A stretch of DNA of 64,000 bases, taken from a virus. The translations under genes were made by a program, and so were the position numbers. Location of the stretch: the IMG/VR virus record IMGVR_UViG_3300037189_026208, positions 1 through 64,000 of that record, one strand, 5' to 3'. The notes under the pieces were generated by a model, which ran no database searches, had not been told where the DNA came from, and worked only from the letters and a program-made list of their open reading frames with translations. Positions 51,445 to 58,228 of the stretch are shown piece after piece; position 1 is the first letter of the stretch; each line of letters opens with the position of its first letter.

Positions 51445-51539
51445 TGGTACTGGGTGTGGGAATCGAACCCACGCTCGGCCCTCATCTAGGGCGCCACGAT
51501 TATAAGTCGTGCGGTGCTCTCCAATTACACTAACCCAGT
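51445..51539 (-). tRNA. Class II-shaped tRNA with anticodon UAU
   Basis: A 95-nt cloverleaf with encoded CCA. Acceptor ACTGGGT/ACCCAGT, anticodon stem CACGA/TCGTG with loop CTTATAA (UAU, reading Ile AUA), a 22-nt variable region with its own GCCC/GGGC stem, and T-arm GTGGGTTCGATTCCCAC. A long variable arm is usual for Leu, Ser and Tyr, not Ile. Confidence 0.8.
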
Positions 51540-51545
51540 ATAGAA

Positions 51546-51761
51546 TTATTTGTTCTTGTTATACTCGTTTTGAGCTTTGATTTGCTTACTCTTACGAACT
51601 TTGATTTTTTCTTTAGCTTTCTTTTTTTGGTTAGGTGTGAGAAAATTACGGTGTAACCTTACTTCATCAAGAATACCTTCTCGGTCAATCTTTGTCTTAA
51701 GCTTCTTAAGTGCGCGTTCTAGGCCATTCGGCTCTCTGTTGTTTACGTATACTTGTACCAT
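51546..51761 (-). CDS. rpsU: Ribosomal protein bS21
   Basis: A 71-residue homologue of the small-subunit protein bS21. The N-terminal MVQVYVNNREPNGLERALKK and the ILDEVRLHRNFLTPNQKKK block are characteristic, followed by the basic tail. Length matches host bS21 (about 65-71). In the ribosome bS21 sits at the mRNA exit near the anti-Shine-Dalgarno sequence, so a phage copy could change which mRNAs start efficiently. It is first in the minus-strand run that continues into the tRNA cluster. Confidence 0.93.
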   Translation of the reverse strand: MVQVYVNNREPNGLERALKKLKTKIDREGILDEVRLHRNFLTPNQKKKAKEKIKVRKSKQIKAQNEYNKNK

Positions 51762-51803
51762 ATTTAGAATTATACCTTTTTAAGTTAAAATAGCAAATGA
51801 AAA

Positions 51804-51811
51804 AATAAATA
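51804..51811 (+). promoter_or_regulatory. Late promoter-like box AATAAATA
   Basis: AATAAATATTATT on the plus strand, 5 nt before the ATG at 51817, with the same TTATT extension seen at the sheath and 551-residue gene boxes. Confidence 0.4.
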
Positions 51812-51816
51812 TTATT

Positions 51817-52128
51817 ATGAAAGACTTTAAGAGATTTAATAGAGAAGAACCTTGGTATACAAAAGTATATGTAAAGTTAATAATATATATTGTTATATCT
51901 TGTATTACTTCTCTTATAGCAGATCTTTCACACTATACATGTCACGATTCAGGGTTTGGAGATATAACCCCTGTGCATTGGATTGTAATAGGTTTAAATT
52001 TTATATTACAAGGGGTAATAGCTTGGAGAGCATTTATTGACGAATCTTCTGCTAAATACAGAGAGTATTTAGAAAATTACGAAGATAAAGAAGAAGAAAA
52101 AATTGAGAAAGTAGCAGCTATTAGGTAA
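51817..52128 (+). CDS. Small two-span membrane protein
   Basis: A 103-residue protein with two hydrophobic segments (KLIIYIVISCITSLIADL and WIVIGLNFILQGVIAWRAF) and a charged C-terminal helix rich in Glu and Lys. The topology and size are compatible with a holin, but no specific signature is present. A late-type box lies upstream. It overlaps the convergent gene's end by 8 nt. Confidence 0.65.
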   Translation: MKDFKRFNREEPWYTKVYVKLIIYIVISCITSLIADLSHYTCHDSGFGDITPVHWIVIGLNFILQGVIAWRAFIDESSAKYREYLENYEDKEEEKIEKVAAIR

Positions 52129-52435
52129 TTTCCCATTCGTCATCCCAATTGTCTAATGTAACATCATTGGATTTATTTTGCTGCCATTGATCATCAGATA
52201 CAACTTTCTTATCAAGAATATATTCAATTGTACTCTGTAGCTCTTTCTGATTAAAGACTTCGTAACTAAAAGTGTTACCTCTGGTATCGTTATGAATAAC
52301 TTCAGCAGATTCATCATCAATGCTAAGCTCAACGAGTACTTCACCTTTATTCTTATCTACGGTTGAGTAGGTATAAAACCTTTCGTCAATAACTCCGTCG
52401 AACTTAAAGAATGTATTATCTAGGTATTTTTTCAT
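52121..52435 (-). CDS. Hypothetical acidic protein
   Basis: A 104-residue acidic protein of unknown function, with FYTYSTVDKNKGEVLVELSI and a C-terminus ending DNWDDEWEIT. It follows the two-span gene at 52437 by 1 nt, probably in one transcript with the small genes up to 52964. Confidence 0.6.
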   Translation of the reverse strand: MKKYLDNTFFKFDGVIDERFYTYSTVDKNKGEVLVELSIDDESAEVIHNDTRGNTFSYEVFNQKELQSTIEYILDKKVVSDDQWQQNKSNDVTLDNWDDEWEIT

Positions 52436-52436
52436 A

Positions 52437-52646
52437 TTATGGATGGATGTATGTTAGTAGTGTAATGTATATAAAAAGGAGCATTAGAGCATCTAGATTA
52501 ATAAAACCTAAACAATTAAGCACGCAAGCAGTAAATAGAGCTGCTACACCGGTAAACCCTGTTTCAGACTTAGTCTTATTAAACCAAATATAGGTAAAAA
52601 TAAACAAAAACAATAACGCTATCATACTAGTATACAGGATCACCAA
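52437..52646 (-). CDS. Small membrane protein
   Basis: Up to 69 residues with two membrane spans (MIALLFLFIFTYIWF and a second from FINLDALMLLFIYITLL). A start at the second Met, a few codons in, would avoid most of the overlap with the upstream gene and is plausible. Function unknown; holin-like size. Confidence 0.55.
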   Translation of the reverse strand: MVILYTSMIALLFLFIFTYIWFNKTKSETGFTGVAALFTACVLNCLGFINLDALMLLFIYITLLTYIHP

Positions 52647-52809
52647 GACCGTACTCTTCTTTTTCTAGAGCAATAATAATCTGCCCGTAATTGTAAAACT
52701 TACCATCTATCTCTACATCATTTGATGTAACTTTTTCCGCTGTAAAATGTACGTTTTCTTTTATAAACTCCCTTGTTACAGGGTTATTAATATCGAAGCT
52801 GAATTTCAT
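52627..52809 (-). CDS. Hypothetical protein
   Basis: A 60-residue protein, MKFSFDINNPVTREFIKENV at the start and YGLGDPVY at the end. It is a small alpha/beta fold of unknown function in the same run as its neighbours. Confidence 0.55.
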   Translation of the reverse strand: MKFSFDINNPVTREFIKENVHFTAEKVTSNDVEIDGKFYNYGQIIIALEKEEYGLGDPVY

Positions 52810-52814
52810 AACTA

Positions 52815-52964
52815 CTACACAGAAGCCTCTGTCTGTTCAGTACTGTCAATAATATCTACTACAGTAGCGCTCTTTTCAGTATGCTGACCTCCGGGTAGAC
52901 CAATATCATTATTGGTAGAGGTAGGATCAATATAGGCGTTTACTGGTAGTTCCGTATTTGTCAT
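52815..52964 (-). CDS. Very small acidic protein
   Basis: A 49-residue protein read by eye. It is polar and probably disordered (DPTSTNNDIGLPGG, then VVDIIDSTEQTEASV). The start has no SD and is 5 nt upstream of the next gene. Coding is supported by the tight packing only. Confidence 0.45.
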   Translation of the reverse strand: MTNTELPVNAYIDPTSTNNDIGLPGGQHTEKSATVVDIIDSTEQTEASV

Positions 52965-53003
52965 ACCTGAATATTATAATATTAGAAATTATAATCCAGC
53001 TTT

Positions 53004-53399
53004 TTATATACCTTTTGCAGCAGCGTGGTAACGAGCTCTCTTAGCAACGTCACAAATAGCACTAGAAGCTACAGCAATCTTTTGTAACATCCAGGGCTCA
53101 ATACTCTCACCAGAAGAGAGAATATCATGAAGCTCTTTAGCGTTTGTAAAGAGATCAAAAAGGTTTGTCTTGGCCATTTCTAATTCCTCGCTTTCATGCT
53201 CTTCCGGAGACTCTTCACATTCACAACCTTCTTCTTCAGGTTCTTCACCTAAATCCATAACAATTACACCAGCATCCTTGCCTTCATCATCCGTTACTTC
53301 AACAGGTGTTGTATCATGCTCAATATCTGTAGGTTCATTATGATCTTTTTGTCTTGAGGAAATATAAGCCTCAGCAATTAAGCGAAATTCCTTGTCCAT
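53004..53399 (-). CDS. Acidic protein with capsid-targeting-like leader
   Basis: A 131-residue protein. The leader MDKEFRLIAEAYISSRQ contains IAE-A, a direct match to the T4 prohead protease pattern. The middle is very acidic (EEPEEEGCECEESPEEHESE). The C-terminal 50 residues form a helical domain (IEPWMLQKIAVASSAICDV) that I associate with small virion-related proteins of T4-like phages. It is one of five consecutive genes with such leaders. Confidence 0.7.
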   Translation of the reverse strand: MDKEFRLIAEAYISSRQKDHNEPTDIEHDTTPVEVTDDEGKDAGVIVMDLGEEPEEEGCECEESPEEHESEELEMAKTNLFDLFTNAKELHDILSSGESIEPWMLQKIAVASSAICDVAKRARYHAAAKGI

Positions 53400-53400
53400 A

Positions 53401-53766
53401 TTAAGCTACGCTTCCGTCCTCTGGACAATTTCCTGTCTCGTGATCTCCGCCACAAGTCGTACAGACCTTAGCGGTTACTTTATCATCTTCGCCGGCTGTA
53501 CCAGCAACTTCTTCTTTTTCTTTCTTTGTAAGAAGAGCGTCAAGATCAGCGATGGTCTTACCGTGGTCGTTAACAATCTTAACAATATCTTCTTTTTCGT
53601 CCTTAAGCTTTAGATAGTCCTTAGAACCGTGCTCAGCTTTAAGTAAGGAACGAACTACTTTGTAGTAACGTCTTGCAAGCTTTTTGTTAACAACTTTATC
53701 AGTAGCTGTACCTTCGAGGATGCGCTGATAAGCTTCCGCTAATAATACTTCATCTTTATTGATCAT
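53401..53766 (-). CDS. Protein with capsid-targeting-like leader and Cys pair
   Basis: A 121-residue protein. The leader MINKDEVLLAEAYQRILEG holds LAE-A. The body is Lys/Glu-rich and helical, and the end carries VCTTCGGDHETGNCPE, a possible metal site with three Cys and one His. It is a candidate internal head protein by leader analogy. Confidence 0.7.
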   Translation of the reverse strand: MINKDEVLLAEAYQRILEGTATDKVVNKKLARRYYKVVRSLLKAEHGSKDYLKLKDEKEDIVKIVNDHGKTIADLDALLTKKEKEEVAGTAGEDDKVTAKVCTTCGGDHETGNCPEDGSVA

Positions 53767-53775
53767 ATATTATAT

Positions 53776-53997
53776 TTAATCTTTCCTATGGGACTTCTTC
53801 CACCATTTGCACCAGGCACTAGGCTTAATGTCCCCGCTAACAGCAGAACATTTATTTGGTGATCTCCACATTGTACATTGATCACATCGCTGTCCCTTAA
53901 CAGTGTGAGCTACATAACCCGCTTCTGCTTTAGAGTGTTTTGCTTTAGCTTCACTTAACATCTCTAAAGCTAATTTTATAACTTTATCGAAGCTCAT
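53776..53997 (-). CDS. HiPIP-like iron-sulfur protein with capsid-targeting-like leader
   Basis: A 73-residue protein. The leader MSFDKVIKLALEMLSEAKAK has LSE-A (14-17). The remainder is QRCDQCTMWRSPNKCS followed by DIKPSAWCKWW, with cysteines at 38, 41, 50 and 63 (C-x2-C-x8-C-x12-C). This spacing with an aromatic before the last Cys is that of high-potential iron-sulfur proteins. Cleavage after Glu 16 would leave a 57-residue domain. Redox function is inferred, not shown. Confidence 0.72.
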   Translation of the reverse strand: MSFDKVIKLALEMLSEAKAKHSKAEAGYVAHTVKGQRCDQCTMWRSPNKCSAVSGDIKPSAWCKWWKKSHRKD

Positions 53998-54428
53998 CCG
54001 CCTTGCTGTGCTGCCTTCATATATGAATGAAGTTGTTCGATATCCTTAGGTATAGCTTTTTTAATAACTTCAGGAATTGGTTTACTTAATAACAATAATG
54101 ATTGTGCGTAATCTTTAGCTGTATCTCTATCTTTTGAAATAGCTATAATTTCGTGTGTAGTAAGTTGAGCACCATTTATATATTTACGATACGCTCTTTC
54201 AGCGTCATAACGTGTATTATCTTCTTTTGGTGTGTGAGGTTTGGCAACTTCTTCTGTTTCACCTGGACCTCTAGGGTTAGGCTCTTCAGGGTTTCCAGCA
54301 GGTCTAGCTTTAGCAGGATGTGCTAAACCTAATGAAGCAGCCATGGCTGCAGTTGCCATAGCTTTTGAAAAAGGTCCTTCTTGAACCAATTCATATGCTT
54401 CTGTTATTTTTTGTATATCTTTACTCAT
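53994..54428 (-). CDS. Protein with capsid-targeting-like leader and Pro-rich linker
   Basis: A 144-residue protein. The leader MSKDIQKITEAYELVQEGPF has ITE-A. An Ala-rich segment (MATAAMAASLGLAHPAKARP) could be a short hydrophobic helix, then a Pro/Glu linker, then a helical C-terminal region. It overlaps the HiPIP-like gene by 4 nt. Role unknown. Confidence 0.65.
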   Translation of the reverse strand: MSKDIQKITEAYELVQEGPFSKAMATAAMAASLGLAHPAKARPAGNPEEPNPRGPGETEEVAKPHTPKEDNTRYDAERAYRKYINGAQLTTHEIIAISKDRDTAKDYAQSLLLLSKPIPEVIKKAIPKDIEQLHSYMKAAQQGG

Positions 54429-54429
54429 A

Positions 54430-54684
54430 TTAATCTTTATTTACTACGCTGTCAAAACCTGCACTCCAGAGATCAGCAGCTTTTTTATTACCGCCTTTAT
54501 GAGGATTTTCAGGCATAACACCATCTCTGAGATATCTTCTTCCAGCTAAAGCGCCATGGGCAAAATGATCAGATGCATCTGAGGCTGCGTGATAATCAGT
54601 AGGAGTTCTTGACATAAGTTTTTCGTATTCTTGTCTACTAATAGTATCGTATGCTTCGTTTAAAGCGGTTTCGAATTTCGACAT
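54430..54684 (-). CDS. Small protein with capsid-targeting-like leader
   Basis: An 84-residue protein. The leader MSKFETALNEAYDTISRQ has LNE-A. The rest (SDHFAHGALAGRRYLRDG, then ADLWSAGFDSVVNKD) is a small helical domain of unknown function. It is the first-transcribed of five consecutive leader-bearing genes (54684 down to 53004). Upstream lies a strong terminator for the preceding gene. Confidence 0.65.
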   Translation of the reverse strand: MSKFETALNEAYDTISRQEYEKLMSRTPTDYHAASDASDHFAHGALAGRRYLRDGVMPENPHKGGNKKAADLWSAGFDSVVNKD

Positions 54685-54706
54685 ATAATATATTTAAGGT
54701 TTAATA

Positions 54707-54757
54707 TAAAAAAAGAGACGGTAGATCAAGAGGCGACCAAGCCCTCAACCTACCGTC
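54707..54757 (-). terminator. Rho-independent terminator
   Basis: On the minus strand, stem GACGGTAG/CTACCGTC encloses an inner GAGG/CCTC stem and is followed by TCTTTTTTTA. It ends the transcript of the array that finishes at 54804 and separates it from the genes starting at 54684. Confidence 0.85.
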
Positions 54758-54803
54758 ATTTTGCTCTTGTTTAACGTCGTAGCGCTAGCCAACTCAGACG
54801 GGT

Positions 54804-55025
54804 CTAAGTACGCTCTATGTTTTTGTAACGTACCCCTCTGCGTTTCCTTAGTAAAGGCTCCGGACTTGAGACCGGCTTAGTAGCATTAATACGATGTTTT
54901 AATCTACACATGAATCTATATACAGTATCCGGATCAGGCAAGCAAAGAAATAAAAATATTATTAATGGAAACCCCATAAAAACCGCTATACCTTCCAGAT
55001 ACTGTAAAATAGCACTCACTAGCAA
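54804..55025 (-). CDS. Small membrane protein at the end of the array
   Basis: A 73-residue protein with one membrane span (FMGFPLIIFLFLCLP) and a basic cytoplasmic tail (LRKRRGVRYKNIERT). It follows the last array gene by 9 nt and is followed by a strong terminator, so it probably ends the array transcript. Function unknown. Confidence 0.55.
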   Translation of the reverse strand: MLVSAILQYLEGIAVFMGFPLIIFLFLCLPDPDTVYRFMCRLKHRINATKPVSSPEPLLRKRRGVRYKNIERT

Positions 55026-55034
55026 ATAACGATT

Positions 55035-56000
55035 TTACGTTATAGCATCAATTAATCCACCGAAATTTTCTTCGGTCTCCGGATCAATTATACCTTTTAG
55101 TAAATCAGATTCTATTGGATAAAGATCATTATACTCGACTACATATTTTTCACTTTTATCTTTAGCAAAATCAGGCTCAACAAGAGCTTGTCGTACGCGA
55201 TGTCTTGCCCAAGGACTCATTTCCACAGCTGGTTTAATGTATGTAGCAAGTTCACCTTTCCATAAATTATCTCTATCACTTCTTAAACAAACTCTATCTC
55301 CCTCTTTAAGGTTGTTTCTCCATGTTTCTAAATCAAAATCCTTACTCTCTGTAACACTTAGTAAATCACTAAATGAATCTTTAGTATCTTTTGTTAATGA
55401 CTTTCTTAATTCCCAATCAATAGGAAATAATTTACTTAGATTGTATCTAGTATAGCCTTGAGAGCCATCTATATTGTGACCTTCTTTAACAAGTAAAGCA
55501 ATATCTCTAAAACTATCAACTACTTCTAAATATGTAGCTTTAAATCCACGGACAGTAAAAGGTCTAACTTCTACCTTATCGCCTTTCTTTAAGTTACTTC
55601 GCCAAGTTCTAAGATATTCGTAATCCTCTTGAGTCTCTTCTGATACTATATCGATTAAATCGCTAAATGAATTTTCTGTATCCTTAGATAGAGAGTTCTT
55701 TAATTCATATTTTTTTAAAGCTTTTTGTACTTTATCGGTTACAACCTTTCTAACTGTATAGTAACTATCAGGTACATGTAAGCTTCTATACCATTCATCA
55801 AAATCTTTCATATGAACAAACCAACCATTACCTGATTTAGCATCTCTAGTCCATATAGCAGGTTTTCCGTCTATAATAATATCCCAACAAGGATTCCACA
55901 TCTGACCTCCCATTAAGGTTTCAAAAGGACCCTTAACAATCTCTACTTTAAGATCATTAGCTCTTCTTAATTCCTCTAATATAAGATCATTAAATCTCAC
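55035..56000 (-). CDS. Triple-module array protein (fused cassette)
   Basis: A 321-residue protein with a GTG start. The leader MRFNDLILEELRRAND is of the array type (ILE-E). Module 1 ends near residue 115 with LSKDTENSFSDLIDIV, module 2 ends with LTKDTKDSFSDLLSV, and module 3 ends the protein with DPETEENFGGLIDAIT. Modules 2 and 3 share a paralogous start, RTWRSNLKKGDKVEVR and ETWRNNLKEGDRVCLR. It looks like a head-to-tail fusion of units that elsewhere are separate genes. Function unknown. The GTG overlaps an upstream in-frame stop by 4 nt. Confidence 0.75.
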   Translation of the reverse strand: MRFNDLILEELRRANDLKVEIVKGPFETLMGGQMWNPCWDIIIDGKPAIWTRDAKSGNGWFVHMKDFDEWYRSLHVPDSYYTVRKVVTDKVQKALKKYELKNSLSKDTENSFSDLIDIVSEETQEDYEYLRTWRSNLKKGDKVEVRPFTVRGFKATYLEVVDSFRDIALLVKEGHNIDGSQGYTRYNLSKLFPIDWELRKSLTKDTKDSFSDLLSVTESKDFDLETWRNNLKEGDRVCLRSDRDNLWKGELATYIKPAVEMSPWARHRVRQALVEPDFAKDKSEKYVVEYNDLYPIESDLLKGIIDPETEENFGGLIDAIT

Positions 56001-56150
56001 GGTTTATTATTTATCAATATCTGCTCTAGCGCGGCGAGGTTTCTCCTAATTTCCCCGCTTAGTGCATCCGTCTCGGCCCCAAAGTTTTTGAAAATATTTT
56101 ATACTCTAAATTGAATTCCGATTATTAATTCTAGGGAAATTAAAGAATAT
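55997..56150 (-). pseudogene. Possible decayed array cassette
   Basis: After the stop of the 56140 gene the expected start codon is ATA, not ATG (GATATTCTTTAA). The frame reads FFNFPRINNRNSI and then stops. A second frame open from about 56090 to the TGA at 55997 reads NFGAETDALSGEIRRNLAAL with no normal start. Together these look like a broken member of the array. Confidence 0.3.
56008..56015 (-). promoter_or_regulatory. Possible late box GATAAATA upstream of the fused cassette gene
   Basis: GATAAATA on the minus strand, 7 nt upstream of the GTG at 56000. A variant of the late box; it may restart transcription after the decayed cassette. Weak. Confidence 0.3.
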
Positions 56151-56424
56151 CTAATAGATCTCCGAACGTCTCGCCTGTCTCCTTGGACAGATGCCGCTTT
56201 ATATTATGATCTTCTATAGCTTTGGCAATAGCGTTCTTTACTCCTTGCTTCTTATAGAGTTCAAGTCCCCAAACAGTGAGGTATTGGTTAGTCTCCAAAT
56301 ATCTAAAACCATCTGGCTCCTCGCCTATTGTTAACTTCTGGCCATCTACCTCCACGTCATAGCCTATATAGCCTTCGTCCTTAAGGTCGTAAGGACCTCT
56401 TAAGAATTTTACTTTATAAGACAT
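56140..56424 (-). CDS. Array protein 10 (type B variable domain)
   Basis: A 94-residue member of the tandem family. It lacks the cleavable-type leader and begins directly with MSYKVKFLRGPYDLKDEGYI. The variable domain is the type seen in several members (VKFLRGP ... VEVDGQKLTI). The conserved end is AIEDHNIKRHLSKETGETFG followed by DLLDIL. The start lies in the 11-nt overlap with the preceding gene. Its own 3' junction carries ATA where other members provide the next ATG. Function unknown. Confidence 0.65.
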   Translation of the reverse strand: MSYKVKFLRGPYDLKDEGYIGYDVEVDGQKLTIGEEPDGFRYLETNQYLTVWGLELYKKQGVKNAIAKAIEDHNIKRHLSKETGETFGDLLDIL

Positions 56425-56767
56425 CTAAGAACCCTCCGAATGAATCTCTTGTTTCTGGAGACATAGCTTGAAGTGTCTCCCAATTCTTAATAGCTTTAGC
56501 TACCGGACCGTTTTCAGTATCTTTTCCATCCCAAAGGTAAATCTCTGGCATATAAAGAACATAAGGGTATTCACCACGTTCTGGAGTATAAATGACAAAA
56601 CTATTTCGATCTTCCGTATCCTCTTTAATATGCATTAACCAGGCACCTTCTATATCTTCGGGAAGTGTATAGCCTCGCTTTAGATACTCATTGATCTCTT
56701 CATCGGTAGCCCTTCTTAGGACTTTATAGAAGTTACCAGACTCTAGAAAGAACTTGTTAAAGGACAT
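56414..56767 (-). CDS. Array protein 9 (type A variable domain)
   Basis: A 117-residue array member. The leader MSFNKFFLESGN has FLE-S. The type A variable domain starts FYKVLRRATDEEINEYLKRG and continues DIEGAWLMHIKEDTED, close to members at 59480 and 57527. The conserved end is KNWETLQAMSPETRDSFGGF. An 11-nt overlap joins both neighbours. A capsid-packaged role is inferred from the leader. Confidence 0.7.
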   Translation of the reverse strand: MSFNKFFLESGNFYKVLRRATDEEINEYLKRGYTLPEDIEGAWLMHIKEDTEDRNSFVIYTPERGEYPYVLYMPEIYLWDGKDTENGPVAKAIKNWETLQAMSPETRDSFGGFLDVL

Positions 56768-57131
56768 CTAATAAACCTCCAAATGAATCTTTAGTTTCTT
56801 TGTCTACACTATTTAAAAGATTATAATCTTCTATAGCCTTGTCTATTTGTTCTCTAAACGGATCATCATAGACGTCGGTATGATTGGGGATAATCTTAGG
56901 ATAGGGAGGTAGCCAATGCCCTCTATAATGACCTGGTGGCCAGCAGTAATAGCATATGCACTCCTTGTCCTTATACTTCATTTGTAGCTTATAGACATTC
57001 TCTTCCCAATCTTTTATATCCAGCTCATTACGAAAGAGATGGGTCATTGGTCCCTCAAGTATCTTTACTTCAATTCCTCTATTATCACCGTAATTGATAA
57101 GAGCTTCTTTTATTAATCGATCAAAGTACAT
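56757..57131 (-). CDS. Array protein 8 (type B variable domain)
   Basis: A 124-residue array member. The leader MYFDRLIKEALINYGD has IKE-A. The variable domain begins GIEVKILEGPMTHLF and contains the Cys/Tyr pair CICYYCW and many aromatics. The conserved end is IEDYNLLNSVDKETKDSFGG. Overlaps of 11 nt on both sides. Confidence 0.7.
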   Translation of the reverse strand: MYFDRLIKEALINYGDNRGIEVKILEGPMTHLFRNELDIKDWEENVYKLQMKYKDKECICYYCWPPGHYRGHWLPPYPKIIPNHTDVYDDPFREQIDKAIEDYNLLNSVDKETKDSFGGLLDVL

Positions 57132-57537
57132 CTAATAATCCTCCAAATGAATCTCTTGTATCTTTACTTAATCCTTGCTTAAAATTCCATTGATCTATAA
57201 GAGCTGGAACTGTTTCACGTAACATCTTATTAAGGAATTGAGCTCTCGGGGCTGACTTGTGTTGTCTACCGACCATACGTTTAAACCAAGTAGGTGTTTG
57301 AATAACAGTATAATAAGCTGTTGTCTTCTGAAGCTCTCTATCTTTATCCTCTATCTTCTTAACCCACCAAGTACCTCCTTTACTATCCTTTAAACAAAAG
57401 ACCTCTTTATAGTCTTTATGTGGAGGTTGTTCAAGATGAAGCTCACCAGTAAGACTATCCATAAAGCCGGTACCTACAACCTTAAATGTTGTATTCATCC
57501 AGTCCAGTTCTTCTAATACTAATTGATTAAAGTACAT
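57121..57537 (-). CDS. Array protein 7 (type B variable domain)
   Basis: A 138-residue array member. The leader MYFNQLVLEELDWMN has VLE-E. The variable domain begins TTFKVVGTGFMDSLTGE and holds a basic stretch (WFKRMVGRQHKSAPRAQFL). The conserved end is IDQWNFKQGLSKDTRDSFGG. Its stop is TGA within the 11-nt overlap. Confidence 0.7.
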   Translation of the reverse strand: MYFNQLVLEELDWMNTTFKVVGTGFMDSLTGELHLEQPPHKDYKEVFCLKDSKGGTWWVKKIEDKDRELQKTTAYYTVIQTPTWFKRMVGRQHKSAPRAQFLNKMLRETVPALIDQWNFKQGLSKDTRDSFGGLLDVL

Positions 57538-57889
57538 CTAATAATCCTCCGAATGTTTTCTTTGTATCATTACTTAATAGCTTTCTAAACTCCCAATCAT
57601 TAATAGCATCAGGAACTAACCCGGAGAACCCCATAAAGGTTACATCTCCGCTATCATGAATGTTGTAGCTAGTATATCCTTCCTTCTCGTTATCTTTAAA
57701 CCGTACAACAAGACGCGGCCAATACCCAGGTCTATTACCATCATCGTCTACCACCCAGGCACCTTTTATATACTCTTCCCTTACCCAGCGATAGCCATAA
57801 CCGTATATCCTCTGAAGATCTTCTTCTGTAGCGTCCCGAACGACGTGATACTTCTCTAAAGCTTCTAATACTATTTGATTAAAGTACAT
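57527..57889 (-). CDS. Array protein 6 (type A variable domain)
   Basis: A 120-residue array member. The leader MYFNQIVLEALEKYH has VLE-A. The variable domain starts YHVVRDATEEDLQRIYGYGY and continues with KGAWVVDDDGNRPG, aligning by eye with members at 56414 and 59480. The conserved end is INDWEFRKLLSNDTKKTFGG. It has 11-nt overlaps on both sides. Confidence 0.7.
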   Translation of the reverse strand: MYFNQIVLEALEKYHVVRDATEEDLQRIYGYGYRWVREEYIKGAWVVDDDGNRPGYWPRLVVRFKDNEKEGYTSYNIHDSGDVTFMGFSGLVPDAINDWEFRKLLSNDTKKTFGGLLDVL

Positions 57890-58220
57890 CTAATAATCCT
57901 CCGAAAGTTTCTCTTGTATCCTTTGATAAGGATTGTTTTAATTCCCAATCTTTCATAGCTTTAATAATAAGGCTATCAAGTGTATCAATATCAATACCGA
58001 ATAGCTTTTTACATTGATCTCGTTCATATACAGCATTATCCGGATCAATTCCTGAAGTATTTAAACCATCGAGATAAAGCATACATTGATCATCTTTGAC
58101 ATAACGAAAGAAACACTTCTTACCATTTACAGTTATATTATAATGAAGGTCTCCGATAGCCCAATCTGGAAGATCTTTGTCTTCTATAACATTAATAATC
58201 TTAATAGAAGGTTGTTTCAT
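57879..58220 (-). CDS. Array protein 5 (no leader, type B)
   Basis: A 113-residue array member that lacks the leader and starts MKQPSIKIINVIEDKDLPDW. It begins 8 nt after the previous stop, without the usual overlap or a GGAGG site. The variable domain has ITVNGKKCFFRYVKDDQ. The conserved end is MKDWELKQSLSKDTRETFGG. Its 3' junction to the next gene is intact. Confidence 0.65.
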   Translation of the reverse strand: MKQPSIKIINVIEDKDLPDWAIGDLHYNITVNGKKCFFRYVKDDQCMLYLDGLNTSGIDPDNAVYERDQCKKLFGIDIDTLDSLIIKAMKDWELKQSLSKDTRETFGGLLDVL

Positions 58221-58228
58221 ATAGGCTA

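Noticed and set aside
51215-51505. A 96-codon plus-strand frame across the tRNA cluster
   Set aside because: It runs through two tRNA genes on the other strand and has the tell-tale translations of antisense tRNA (such as GCGNRTHARP).
51445-51539. Reading the last tRNA as tRNA-Tyr
   Set aside because: Tyr requires anticodon GUA; the loop is CTTATAA with good flanking stems, giving UAU, so no register gives GUA.
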